Shown here: piece by piece, positions 1 to 7,506 of the stretch
Numbering within the stretch: the first letter of the stretch is position 1
Layout: every line of letters starts with the position of its first letter
NCBI RefSeq assembly: GCF_900618535.1
Contig: NZ_UYJA01000006.1
Coordinates: 62,001-126,000, forward strand
Length of the DNA stretch: 64,000 nt
Direction: 5' to 3'
From: Pseudomonas bubulae
GTDB taxonomy: Bacteria > Pseudomonadota > Gammaproteobacteria > Pseudomonadales > Pseudomonadaceae
Translations under genes and position numbers: made by a program
The notes under the pieces: generated by a model
Database searches by the model: none
What the model was told of the DNA's origin: nothing
Seen by the model: the letters and a program-made list of their open reading frames with translations, nothing else

Positions 1-797
1 TCGGCGTCATTGGCACACACAATCAATGCACCGACGCGTTCGCGGTACAGGCCGAAGTTCTTCGAGCACGAGCTGGTGATCAGCACTTCCGGCAGTTCAC
101 GGGTGAACAGGCGGGTCGACCAGGCGTCTTCCTGTATTCCGTCGCCAAAACCCTGGTAGGCAAAATCGATCAAAGGCAGCAATTCACGACGACGGACCAC
201 GTCCAGCACCTGCAGCCAGTCCGCCTGGGACAGGTCAAAGCCGGTCGGGTTGTGGCAGCAGGCGTGCAGCAGCACCACATCGCCTTTTGGCGCGTGTTCC
301 AGGGCTTCGAGCATGGCCGCGACATTAAGCTTGTTGTCGCTGCCCACGTAAGGGTAGTGACTGATCTTCAGCCCGGCTGCGGCAAAGATGGTTTCGTGGA
401 TCGGCCAGGTTGGATCGCTCAGCCAGATGCCACGGCCCGGCAAGCATTGCGCGATAAAATCGGCGCTCAGGCGCAAGGCCCCGGTACCGCCCGGGGTCTG
501 GGTCGCTGCAGCACGCTTGCTGGCCAGCAGGGGTGAGTCTTCGCCCAGCACCAGTTCGCTGATCAGTTGCCCGAATCGGCTGTCACCATGACCGCCGATA
601 TAGGTTTTGGTCTGTTGCTGATCGACCAGGCGCTGCTCGGCCAACTTTACCGATTGCAGGATCGGCGTCAGGCCATTGGCGTCTTTATAGACGCCCACGC
701 CCAGGTCGAACTTGTCCGGATTGGTATCCTGTTGATAGGCGTCCATCAAACCGAGAATCGGGTCGCCCGGTACCCGACCAATATCGGCAAAGTGCAT
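1..797 (-). CDS. phhC: Aromatic amino acid aminotransferase PhhC (partial)
   Basis: PLP-dependent class I aminotransferase that converts tyrosine or phenylalanine to the 2-oxo acid, the last step encoded by phhABC. The first 265 codons are present and the C-terminal third lies beyond the window edge. The reverse-strand protein starts MHFADIGRVPGDPILGL and shows the class I landmarks CCHNPTG and SCSKNFGLYRERVG, whose Lys should form the Schiff base with PLP. Its ATG shares one base with the stop of phhB (TAATG), which argues for translational coupling. General aromatic/aspartate aminotransferases have the same fold; the phh context makes the aromatic role likely. Confidence 0.9.
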   Translation of the reverse strand, partial: MHFADIGRVPGDPILGLMDAYQQDTNPDKFDLGVGVYKDANGLTPILQSVKLAEQRLVDQQQTKTYIGGHGDSRFGQLISELVLGEDSPLLASKRAAATQTPGGTGALRLSADFIAQCLPGRGIWLSDPTWPIHETIFAAAGLKISHYPYVGSDNKLNVAAMLEALEHAPKGDVVLLHACCHNPTGFDLSQADWLQVLDVVRRRELLPLIDFAYQGFGDGIQEDAWSTRLFTRELPEVLITSSCSKNFGLYRERVGALIVCANDA

Positions 798-1153
798 TAC
801 TTGCGACCTTCGGCAGTTTTGGCGACTTCATCAGTGCGTGCGGCCATGATGAAGTCGTTGCGGTGCAGGCCCTTGATCGAGTGGCTCCACCAGGTCACGG
901 TGACCGAGCCCCATTCGGTCAGCAGGCCCGGGTGATGGCCTTCGGCTTCGGCGATCTCGCCCACGGCATTGGTAAAGGCCAGGGCGAATTTGAAGTTCTT
1001 GAACAGAAAGACCTTTTCCAGCTGCATGATGCCGTCGCGAACTTCGATGTTCCAGTCCGGGATCTGTTTGATCAGGATCGGCAGTTCTTCGTCGCTGACC
1101 TGTGGAGCATCGGCGCGGCAGGCTTCGCAGTGGGCTTGGTTCAGTGCGTTCAT
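797..1153 (-). CDS. phhB: Pterin-4a-carbinolamine dehydratase PhhB
   Basis: Cytoplasmic 118-residue enzyme that dehydrates 4a-hydroxytetrahydropterin, so the pterin cofactor used by phenylalanine hydroxylase can be recycled. The family signature is clear near the C-terminus: EGHHPGL followed by VTVTWWSHSIKGLHRNDF, containing the conserved His pair and the W-x-H motif. Length is normal for the family. It lies 42 bp downstream of phhA and overlaps the start of phhC by one base, so the three genes form an operon transcribed away from phhR. Confidence 0.95.
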   Translation of the reverse strand: MNALNQAHCEACRADAPQVSDEELPILIKQIPDWNIEVRDGIMQLEKVFLFKNFKFALAFTNAVGEIAEAEGHHPGLLTEWGSVTVTWWSHSIKGLHRNDFIMAARTDEVAKTAEGRK

Positions 1154-1195
1154 GGTGGATTCCTGAAATCAGTTTTTATTGATGACTAAAAAAGG

Positions 1196-1987
1196 TTAAG
1201 CCGCTTTCGGCTTGGGCGTGAACTTCGGCGCGTGCAGGCCCATTGTCATGCCTTTTTCGACCATGCCCATGATGTCTTCATGGGCCAGGTCAAACAGTCG
1301 CTTCAAGTCCGGCAGGACAAAATACAGCGGCTGCAGAATATCGATGCGATAAGGCGTGCGCATGGCTTCCAGCGGATCGAAAGCCTGATGTTCCGGCTCT
1401 GAAGACAGGCTGTAAACCGTTTCTTTGGGCGACGACAGAATCCCGCCACCGTAAATGCGTTTGCCTTCCTGCGTGTCGACCAGGCCGAACTCGATGGTCA
1501 TCCAGTACAGGCGTGCCAGATACACCCGTTGTTCTTTGCTCGCCTGCAGGCCCAGCTTGCCGTAGGTGTGGGTGAATTCGGCGAACCACGGGTTGGTCAG
1601 CAGCGGGCAGTGGCCGAAAATCTCATGGAAAATATCCGGCTCTTGCAGGTAATCGAGTTCTTCGGGAGTACGAATAAAAGTGGCTACTGGAAACTGCTTG
1701 TTGGCCAGCAACTCGAAGAAGGTCTGGAAGGGGATCAGTGCGGGTACCCGGGCAACTTGCCAGCCCGTGGTGGCGCCCAGTACCTGATTGATCTCGTCGA
1801 GTTGCGGGATGCGGTCGTGGGGCAGGCCCAGCTTTTCGATGCCTTGCATGTACTCGGGGCAGGCGCGGCCTTCCAGCAGTTTCAACTGACGGGTAATCAG
1901 CGTGTTCCACACCCCGTGCTCGGCAGGTGTGTAGTCGATAAAGCCATTGGCATCAGGCTCACGGGCGACGTATTTCGTTTGCTTCAT
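1196..1987 (-). CDS. phhA: Phenylalanine 4-monooxygenase PhhA
   Basis: Iron- and tetrahydropterin-dependent hydroxylase that converts phenylalanine to tyrosine. At 263 residues it is the single-domain bacterial form, with no N-terminal ACT regulatory domain. The catalytic segment PDIFHEIFGHCPLL gives the two iron-binding His residues, and the downstream acidic ligand falls in the conserved YWMTIEFGLV stretch. It is first in the phhABC operon, 335 bp from the divergent phhR start, with a PhhR/TyrR-type box in between. Confidence 0.97.
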   Translation of the reverse strand: MKQTKYVAREPDANGFIDYTPAEHGVWNTLITRQLKLLEGRACPEYMQGIEKLGLPHDRIPQLDEINQVLGATTGWQVARVPALIPFQTFFELLANKQFPVATFIRTPEELDYLQEPDIFHEIFGHCPLLTNPWFAEFTHTYGKLGLQASKEQRVYLARLYWMTIEFGLVDTQEGKRIYGGGILSSPKETVYSLSSEPEHQAFDPLEAMRTPYRIDILQPLYFVLPDLKRLFDLAHEDIMGMVEKGMTMGLHAPKFTPKPKAA

Positions 1988-2067
1988 GGGGCTCTCCGCA
2001 AGGAAATCGTTTTTATTATTCGGTGTTGTTGCGATGCCTTAGTGATACCCCATGTGATTGCGTCGTG

Positions 2068-2085
2068 CAGCTAGCCTAAAGCCAG
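2068..2085 (-). promoter_or_regulatory. Possible sigma-54 promoter of phhABC
   Basis: Read on the minus strand the sequence is TGGCTTTAGGCTAGC, with the GG and GC doublets ten bases apart as in -24/-12 promoters. Three bases of the preferred TGGCACG-N4-TTGC pattern are missed, so this is a weak call. It lies about 80 bp upstream of the phhA start. PhhR here has GAFEGA in place of GAFTGA, which argues against classical sigma-54 contact; a sigma-70 promoter is the alternative. Confidence 0.3.
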
Positions 2086-2110
2086 TAATGCTGGGATGAT
2101 GGCGCTTATT

Positions 2111-2128
2111 CGTAAAGTATTCGTTACG
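2111..2128. promoter_or_regulatory. PhhR/TyrR-type operator
   Basis: The 18-mer CGTAAAGTATTCGTTACG is an inverted repeat of the form xGTAAA-N6-xTTACx, close to the TyrR box TGTAAA-N6-TTTACA recognised by TyrR and by its Pseudomonas relative PhhR. It sits in the divergent phhA-phhR spacer, about 125 bp upstream of phhA, a sensible place for an activator of phhABC. Confidence 0.6.
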
Positions 2129-2221
2129 ATGTGAGGGGCAGGCTGTCATTCTTGACTGTGCGACAGCACAACTGTCACAAAATCGTGACGATGAAATGCC
2201 TCTGAAGCCGGAAAACCTCCC

Positions 2222-2285
2222 TGTGGGAGCGAGCCTGCTCGCGAATGGCGCTCTTTGAGCCTTCGCGAGCAGGCTCGCTCCCACA
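2222..2285. repeat. Paired REP palindrome upstream of phhR
   Basis: Two perfectly complementary 24-base arms (2222-2245 and 2262-2285) flank a 16-base loop. The arms read TGTGGGAGCGAGCCTGCTCG and onward, the Pseudomonas REP type found again at several junctions in this window. The right arm ends 37 bp before the phhR start, so it would form a hairpin in the 5' leader if transcription begins upstream. Confidence 0.9.
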
Positions 2286-2322
2286 TAGGACATCCATTGT
2301 TAGTTATTCCCGAGCCCTGCCC

Positions 2323-3885
2323 ATGCGTATCAAAGTCCACTGCCAAAACCGGATTGGCATCCTTCGCGACATTCTCAACCTGCTGGTGGCCTACGGCATC
2401 AACGTCAAGCGCGGCGAGGTCGGGGGTGATCAGGGCAATGCGATTTATCTGTACTGCCCCAATCTGATTAATCTGCAATTTCAGGCCTTGCGTCCGAAGT
2501 TTGAAACCATCCCCGGGGTGTTTGGCGTCAAGCGTGTGGGCTTGATGCCCAGCGAGCGCCGGCATATGGAGCTTAACGCCTTGCTCGGGGCGCTGGAATT
2601 TCCGGTGCTGTCTATCGATATGGGCGGTTGCATTGTTGCGGCCAACCGCGCGGCGGCACAGTTGCTCGGGGTGCGGGTGGATGAAGTGCCGGGGATTTCC
2701 CTGTCACGCTACGCCGAAGACTTCGACCTGCCCGAACTGGTGCGGGCCAACAAGTCGCGGATCAATGGCTTGCGGGTCAAGATCAAGGGCTTGGTGTACC
2801 TGGCCGATATCGCCCCGCTGCAACTGGAGCACGACGAAAGCGAGGCGATGGCCGGGGCCGTGCTGACCCTGCACCGCGCCGACCGTGTGGGCGAGCAAAT
2901 CTACAATGTGCGCAAGCAGGAGCTGCGCGGCTTCGACAGTATTTTCCAAAGCTCGAAAGTCATGGCCGCGGTGGTGCGCGAAGCGCGGCGAATGGCACCG
3001 CTGGATGCGCCGCTATTAATAGAAGGTGAAACCGGCACCGGCAAGGAACTGCTGGCCCGGGCCTGCCATCTGGCCAGCCCTCGTGGCCAGTCGCCATTGA
3101 TGGCGCTGAACTGCGCCGGCTTACCTGAGTCAATGGCTGAAACCGAACTGTTCGGCTACGGCCCCGGTGCCTTTGAAGGGGCGCGGGCGGAAGGCAAGCT
3201 CGGCCTGCTGGAGCTGACAGCAGGAGGTACGTTGTTTCTCGATGGCGTGGGTGAAATGAGCCCGCGCTTGCAGGTCAAATTGCTGCGCTTCTTGCAGGAT
3301 GGTTGCTTTCGCCGGGTTGGCAGTGATGAAGAGGTGTATCTGGATGTGCGGGTGATGTGCGCCACCCAGGTCGACCTGTCCGAGCTGTGCGCTCGGGGTG
3401 AGTTTCGCCAGGATCTGTATCACCGGCTCAACGTGCTATCGCTGCATATTCCGCCGCTGCGCGATTGCCTGGACGGGCTGGAACCGCTGGTGGAGCATTT
3501 CCTCGATCAGGCCAGTCGCCAGATCGGTTGCTCGCTGCCGCGCCTGGCGCCAGCGGCAATGGATCGTTTGAGCCACTACCACTGGCCGGGCAACGTGCGC
3601 CAGTTGGAGAACGTGCTGTTTCAGGCGGTGTCGCTGTGTGATGGCGGGGTGGTCAAGGCTGAGCATATCCGCCTGCCGGATTACGGCGTGCGTCAGCCCC
3701 TGGGCGAGTTCTCGCTGGAAGGCGGGCTGGAGCAGATTGTCGGGCGGTTCGAAAAGGCAGTATTGGAACAGCTGTATTCCGAGCACCCGAGTAGCCGATT
3801 GCTGGGCAAGCGATTGGGGGTGTCCCATACCACCATCGCCAACAAACTGCGCGAGCACGACATTATTAAGCCGGGCAAGGACTAA
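2323..3885 (+). CDS. phhR: Transcriptional activator PhhR (TyrR family)
   Basis: Aromatic-amino-acid-responsive regulator of phhABC, 520 residues. An ACT-like N-terminus (MRIKVHCQNRIGILRDIL) is followed by a PAS region (about 80-190), an AAA+ domain with Walker A GETGTGKE, and a C-terminal helix-turn-helix (RLLGKRLGVSHTTIANKLR). I chose ATG 2323 over the in-frame ATG at 2245 because it gives the usual family N-terminus and length, and the longer version would begin inside the REP arm. The sigma-54 contact loop reads GAFEGA rather than GAFTGA, as expected of a TyrR-like protein acting on sigma-70 promoters. Confidence 0.95.
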   Translation: MRIKVHCQNRIGILRDILNLLVAYGINVKRGEVGGDQGNAIYLYCPNLINLQFQALRPKFETIPGVFGVKRVGLMPSERRHMELNALLGALEFPVLSIDMGGCIVAANRAAAQLLGVRVDEVPGISLSRYAEDFDLPELVRANKSRINGLRVKIKGLVYLADIAPLQLEHDESEAMAGAVLTLHRADRVGEQIYNVRKQELRGFDSIFQSSKVMAAVVREARRMAPLDAPLLIEGETGTGKELLARACHLASPRGQSPLMALNCAGLPESMAETELFGYGPGAFEGARAEGKLGLLELTAGGTLFLDGVGEMSPRLQVKLLRFLQDGCFRRVGSDEEVYLDVRVMCATQVDLSELCARGEFRQDLYHRLNVLSLHIPPLRDCLDGLEPLVEHFLDQASRQIGCSLPRLAPAAMDRLSHYHWPGNVRQLENVLFQAVSLCDGGVVKAEHIRLPDYGVRQPLGEFSLEGGLEQIVGRFEKAVLEQLYSEHPSSRLLGKRLGVSHTTIANKLREHDIIKPGKD

Positions 3886-4085
3886 CGGCTAACGCCAAAA
3901 GCCCCTCACATAAAGCATGAATGGAAGCTACTTCATTAGGGACCAATAAATACATTGGTGTGGACACTGCAAATATCTGAGCAGTGACAGTGAACAGTGA
4001 GTAGAAATGCGGTTAGACGGCCCCCTTGTCGTGAACCGCATGAGACATAACGCAGGCGTTTTTACGGGTGCTTACACAACTGCGC

Positions 4086-4119
4086 AAGCCATTTTATGCA
4101 TAAGCGCATAAAATGGCTT
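4086..4119. promoter_or_regulatory. Perfect 14-bp inverted repeat before the bacteriocin
   Basis: The arms AAGCCATTTTATGC and GCATAAAATGGCTT are exact complements separated by a six-base loop. The repeat lies ten bases upstream of the LexA box. It has no T-tract, so it is unlikely to be a terminator; it may be an operator for a dimeric regulator or a relic of a recombination site. The rest of the 399-bp gap from 3886 holds no recognisable gene. Confidence 0.6.
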
Positions 4120-4129
4120 GGCATAAAAG

Positions 4130-4145
4130 CTGTATCTATGCACAG
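4130..4145. promoter_or_regulatory. LexA (SOS) box of the bacteriocin operon
   Basis: CTGTATCTATGCACAG matches the CTGT-N8-ACAG LexA operator exactly at both conserved half-sites. It is followed at once by a good -10 hexamer, TATTAT (4146-4151), so LexA bound here should block the promoter. This predicts DNA-damage induction, as for colicins. The toxin start is 140 bp downstream. Confidence 0.75.
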
Positions 4146-4284
4146 TATTATGAGTGTTTGTCCCGCTGTCTCTGATACCCAAACGCCCTTGTAGGACTGA
4201 TGGCTTCGGGGAAGTTTATAACGCTAGGTATGGGTAATTTCTACCCGAGTTATTGATAAAGCTCAGAATGAAAAGGATATCGTT

Positions 4285-5892
4285 GTGACTGAGAAAAATA
4301 TTGTTGTGACAAGTGGTCGCCCTATGAATCCAGGCGGTGGCGGTGGCGGTGGCGGTGGTGGTGGAATGGGAATGGGGTCTTGGCTAAGTGGTTACACTTA
4401 TGCACATATTTCAGGTCCAGATCCAGCACAGCGCCAGGCTTTCACGTCGGTACATCGTTATGAATCTAACGCCAGAAAACGCATTGTGGCTGCATATGAG
4501 AAAAGCCTTCAGGCTTTACCGAAAACCGTAACTGACGAAGTAGCTCGTTTGGAATCGGAGTTGTTGGCTCCGACTAAAAACCCAGTTGATAGCTTTGCGC
4601 GAATTAAGTCTATCCTACAGAACCTCTATAATCAGGCAATCGCTCGGCGTGATGTTGAAAAGAAATTATCGCTGGCTTACAACGGTGCAGAACCTACTAC
4701 TCGTGACGTACCCTACCATCCTGCGTATAGCACCAGTTACGCTCGCGGTGAAGGTGGTTACGGAGCCATGGTCCAGTTGTGGATAAAGTCTCATGAAGCT
4801 CACTATCAAGCCTTGATAATGGATCAAATGGCGAAGTTTCTTTCCGAACAAATAGCCCTGGTAGCTGCTGCGCAAACGGAAGCTATCAAGAAAGCGAACA
4901 CATTCACGCTTCCAGTATTAACTGATAAAGCTGAAATGGGAGTGGCGGCGGGCTCAATTGCAATAACAGCTGGCTCTAAAATGACTCTCGATGCAGCCCT
5001 TCAAGCTGGTATCCAAGCATTGAAGGGAATTGGCAGTGTAGCTTTAGACCGTGTAACTGCCGTCGGTATTGGGCTGTTGGTGTATTCACCTCAACTGGGC
5101 AACGGTGACCTCCATCCGTCAACGATGATGACGGTTCCCGCTAAATCTATTGCGCCTAGCCTTCCTGTGAACTTGTTGGCTGTTGCTTCTTCCGGAGGCA
5201 GTGTTGATGTGCCGTACCGGGTCTACGGGGAGCAGCATAAGTACTCCGTTGTAGCGACCACATCCAGCGGTGGTGTATCTGCGAAGGTGCCTGTTCGGGC
5301 ATTAACATTTAACGCCAGCCTGAACGCCTATACGTTCACCACGGCTGATAACCCGTCTCGCACGCTGGTCTTTCCTATTGCGACTCCAGGCAACAGTTCG
5401 ACTTCTACTCCAGCTAAACCTGTGGCCGTGCCGGTATACACTGGTGTGACTCTCACTCCACTTGAGATTAAGGCGGAAGAACTACCGGCAGTGGATCAAC
5501 TAGATATTCACGACTGTATCTATTGCTTTCCAGCCGGTTCGGGTCTGCCTCCAATTTATGCGGTTTTCAGCGAATCGCTAGATTCCGGAAAATTCTCACG
5601 CAAACAATTGGATAAAAAGTTCAAGCATGCTAATAGTTTTGGGGTAACTGATACCCGTAAAAACATCGAGACGCTGAGCAAGTTCAGGGATGCTGTTAAT
5701 GAGCATCTTGCTGATGTCGATACCTCTCCCCATGGGACATATCAGCGAGAAACAGACTCAACTGTTTTTTTCAACAAAAGAACAAACAATGTCGTTATCA
5801 TTGGTGGCGATGGTAAATTTTTGTCGGGTTGGAAGCTTGACCCAGCTACCCCACAATTTAAAAACTACATTGAGAAAGGAGTTCTGCAATGA
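4285..5892 (+). CDS. Colicin D-type tRNase bacteriocin with pyocin-S domain
   Basis: Secreted antibacterial toxin of 535 residues that probably kills related strains by cutting the anticodon loop of tRNA-Arg. The N-terminus has a TonB-box-like stretch (KNIVVTS, 5-10) and an 11-glycine run (17-27), then a helical region to about residue 200 and a pyocin-S domain (about 265-430) ending in LPPIYAVFSE. The C-terminal 100 residues resemble colicin D. K445, K447, H448, S514 and W516 keep exactly the relative spacing of colicin D K608, K610, H611, S677 and W679. The start is GTG with AAGGA eight bases upstream. Base composition is more AT-rich than the flanks, suggesting transfer. No lysis gene follows. 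Confidence 0.9.
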   Translation: MTEKNIVVTSGRPMNPGGGGGGGGGGGMGMGSWLSGYTYAHISGPDPAQRQAFTSVHRYESNARKRIVAAYEKSLQALPKTVTDEVARLESELLAPTKNPVDSFARIKSILQNLYNQAIARRDVEKKLSLAYNGAEPTTRDVPYHPAYSTSYARGEGGYGAMVQLWIKSHEAHYQALIMDQMAKFLSEQIALVAAAQTEAIKKANTFTLPVLTDKAEMGVAAGSIAITAGSKMTLDAALQAGIQALKGIGSVALDRVTAVGIGLLVYSPQLGNGDLHPSTMMTVPAKSIAPSLPVNLLAVASSGGSVDVPYRVYGEQHKYSVVATTSSGGVSAKVPVRALTFNASLNAYTFTTADNPSRTLVFPIATPGNSSTSTPAKPVAVPVYTGVTLTPLEIKAEELPAVDQLDIHDCIYCFPAGSGLPPIYAVFSESLDSGKFSRKQLDKKFKHANSFGVTDTRKNIETLSKFRDAVNEHLADVDTSPHGTYQRETDSTVFFNKRTNNVVIIGGDGKFLSGWKLDPATPQFKNYIEKGVLQ

Positions 5893-6161
5893 GTCTTGAG
5901 CTTATCCAGCTTGCCAAGAAATTCGCTGACGGCGGCTTGTCTGCAAATGCTTTTGCCGATCCATATATCGCTAAGTGGAGCGCAGAGCGAGATGCAAACA
6001 AACTCAAGGATGACAATGCAAACGTCTCTGAATGTGCATCGACCATTTTCATCCTGGCAGACTGCTACAACCCTGATCTAGATCGCAGAAAAAGTGAGCT
6101 AGATGAAGCTGGTTTGAGAGCTGAGGTCAAAGCAACCTTGAGTAAATTCAAGCTGGCCTGA
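5889..6161 (+). CDS. Colicin D-type immunity protein
   Basis: Cytoplasmic protein of 90 residues expected to bind and mask the active site of the upstream tRNase, protecting the producer. The C-terminal half (YNPDLDRRKSELDEAGLRAE, then VKATLSKFKL) follows the pattern of the colicin D immunity protein, including the closing KFKL. Its ATG overlaps the toxin stop (ATGA) and is preceded by AAGGAG, the usual coupled toxin-immunity arrangement. It is acidic overall, as expected for a partner of a basic nuclease domain. Confidence 0.88.
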   Translation: MSLELIQLAKKFADGGLSANAFADPYIAKWSAERDANKLKDDNANVSECASTIFILADCYNPDLDRRKSELDEAGLRAEVKATLSKFKLA

Positions 6162-6183
6162 ATCTACTCAATAGTTAGGCTTG

Positions 6184-6210
6184 AAAAGCCCAGCCCGTCT
6201 GGGCTTTTTT
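6184..6210 (+). terminator. Rho-independent terminator of the bacteriocin operon
   Basis: AAAAGCCCAG and CTGGGCTTTT form a ten-base-pair stem with a five-base loop and a run of six T residues. It begins 23 bp after the immunity gene stop and closes the toxin-immunity transcription unit. Confidence 0.92.
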
Positions 6211-6647
6211 GAGTCCGTTCAGTAAAGCCTGTTTGCCGACATCCCCTTTTTGATTTCGAAAAAAAACCTGAAAATCCCCGCCTAAAACGGGTTTATTTTG
6301 CCTCTTGCCATCATTTTTGAAACTTATCGGGCGCCGCCCAGCCTCATCAGAAATGAGGTTACACATGCTTGCGAACATCTACGCCCCCGAATCCGTTTTG
6401 GATGAAGTCGCTACCCGGGTTGGCCTGTTGGTTGGTGCTGCAAAAGGTGGCAACCCTGTCCTGGAGGGAGAGGGAACCAAAGGCAAAAGCAGATCTTCGC
6501 AACGCCAGAAATCAGCTTGGGGTGAGGGCCCTCGACGGCCACTACCCAGGCCAGCCCTTGCCGCAACCGGCAGAACCCCGCCGTCTCCTCGCACCGAATC
6601 TTCCCTCATCCCTGCGCAAACCCGCGCCGCAGCGCGTCAAAATAAAG
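6211..6647. other. Gene-poor stretch between bacteriocin and flgF
   Basis: I see no gene here that I recognise. Open frames exist, for example one starting MLANIYAPESVLDEVATRVG at 6366, but they run into low-complexity Arg/Pro-rich sequence and show no family resemblance. The stretch may be a decayed gene or the scar of a rearrangement that separated flgF from flgBCDE. The downstream end merges into the flgF promoter. Confidence 0.4.
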
Positions 6648-6664
6648 TTGGTGCGCAAATTGCA
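6648..6664 (+). promoter_or_regulatory. Sigma-54 promoter of flgFGHIJKL
   Basis: TTGGTGCGCAAATTGCA has GG and GC ten bases apart and keeps most of the TTGGCACG-N4-TTGCA consensus. Transcription would start near 6675, about 45 bp before the flgF start. It fits the class II (FleQ/RpoN) control known for these genes in Pseudomonas. Confidence 0.65.
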
Positions 6665-6720
6665 ATGACCTCTTCAGTACAGCGGTGGGCGGCAAGCGTC
6701 CGTCAGACAGAGGAAAGACT

Positions 6721-7461
6721 GTGGACAAGTACCTTTATGTGGCAATGACCGGCGCCAGTCAGAACGCACTGGCGCAGAAGGCGCATGCCAACAATCTGGC
6801 GAACATCTCGACCAACGGGTTTCAGCGTGACCTGGAACAGGCCCGCTCGATGCCGGTGTTTGGTGACAGCTTTCCGGCGCGTGCCTTTGCCTTGACCGAG
6901 CGCCCTGCCACCGATTTCAGCCAAGGTGCCCTGGTCGAGACCGGCCGCGACCTGGATGTGGCCGTGTCCGGCGACGGCTGGCTGGCGGTGCAGGCCCCCG
7001 ACGGCAGTGAGGCCTATGTGCGCACCGCCAGCATGAACGTGGATGCCCTGGGCATCCTGCGTGCCGGCAACGGCATGCCGATCATGGGCAACGGCGGGCC
7101 GATCGCGGTGCCGCCCCAGCAGCAGATCGAAGTCGGCGAAGACGGCACCATCAGCATTCGCGCCCAGGGCGAAGGCCCGCGGGTGATGGCGCAAGTGGAC
7201 CGGATCAAGCTGGTCCAGCCGGACCTGAAAACCATGAGCAAGGGCCTCGACGGCCTGATCCACACCAATGACGGTCAGCCGGCCCCGGCCGATGCCAATG
7301 TGCGGGTGACCTCGGGTTTTCTGCAGGCGAGCAACGTCAATGCCGTGGATGAAATGACCTCGGTGCTGGCTTTGTCCAAGCAGTTCGAGCTGCATATCAA
7401 AATGATGAACACCGCCAAAGAAGACGATCAGGCCATGACTCGCGTCCTGTCCATCAGCTAA
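6721..7461 (+). CDS. flgF: Flagellar proximal rod protein FlgF
   Basis: Proximal rod component, exported by the flagellar type III system and built into the periplasmic drive shaft. The 246-residue protein begins MDKYLYVAMTGASQNALAQK and has the NNLANISTNGFQRD N-terminal rod signature plus the conserved C-terminal helix (SNVNAVDEMTSVLALSKQFE). I chose GTG 6721 because AGAGGAAAG lies four bases upstream and the N-terminus then matches the family; an upstream in-frame ATG at 6685 gives an unlikely extension. It heads a run of seven flg genes. Confidence 0.95.
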   Translation: MDKYLYVAMTGASQNALAQKAHANNLANISTNGFQRDLEQARSMPVFGDSFPARAFALTERPATDFSQGALVETGRDLDVAVSGDGWLAVQAPDGSEAYVRTASMNVDALGILRAGNGMPIMGNGGPIAVPPQQQIEVGEDGTISIRAQGEGPRVMAQVDRIKLVQPDLKTMSKGLDGLIHTNDGQPAPADANVRVTSGFLQASNVNAVDEMTSVLALSKQFELHIKMMNTAKEDDQAMTRVLSIS

Positions 7462-7506
7462 TTACTTGAACGCGGCGCCGAAAAACCGGCGCGCGAGGAG
7501 AGCTCC

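Noticed and set aside
3945..3975. ATTGGTGT as a P-box for the pyocin activator PrtN
   Set aside because: Only one copy is seen, while PrtN boxes occur as several spaced repeats; the LexA box explains regulation better.
3980..4000. Second LexA box around GTGACAGTGAACAGTGAG
   Set aside because: It contains CACTGT-type half-sites but no CTGT-N8-ACAG pairing.
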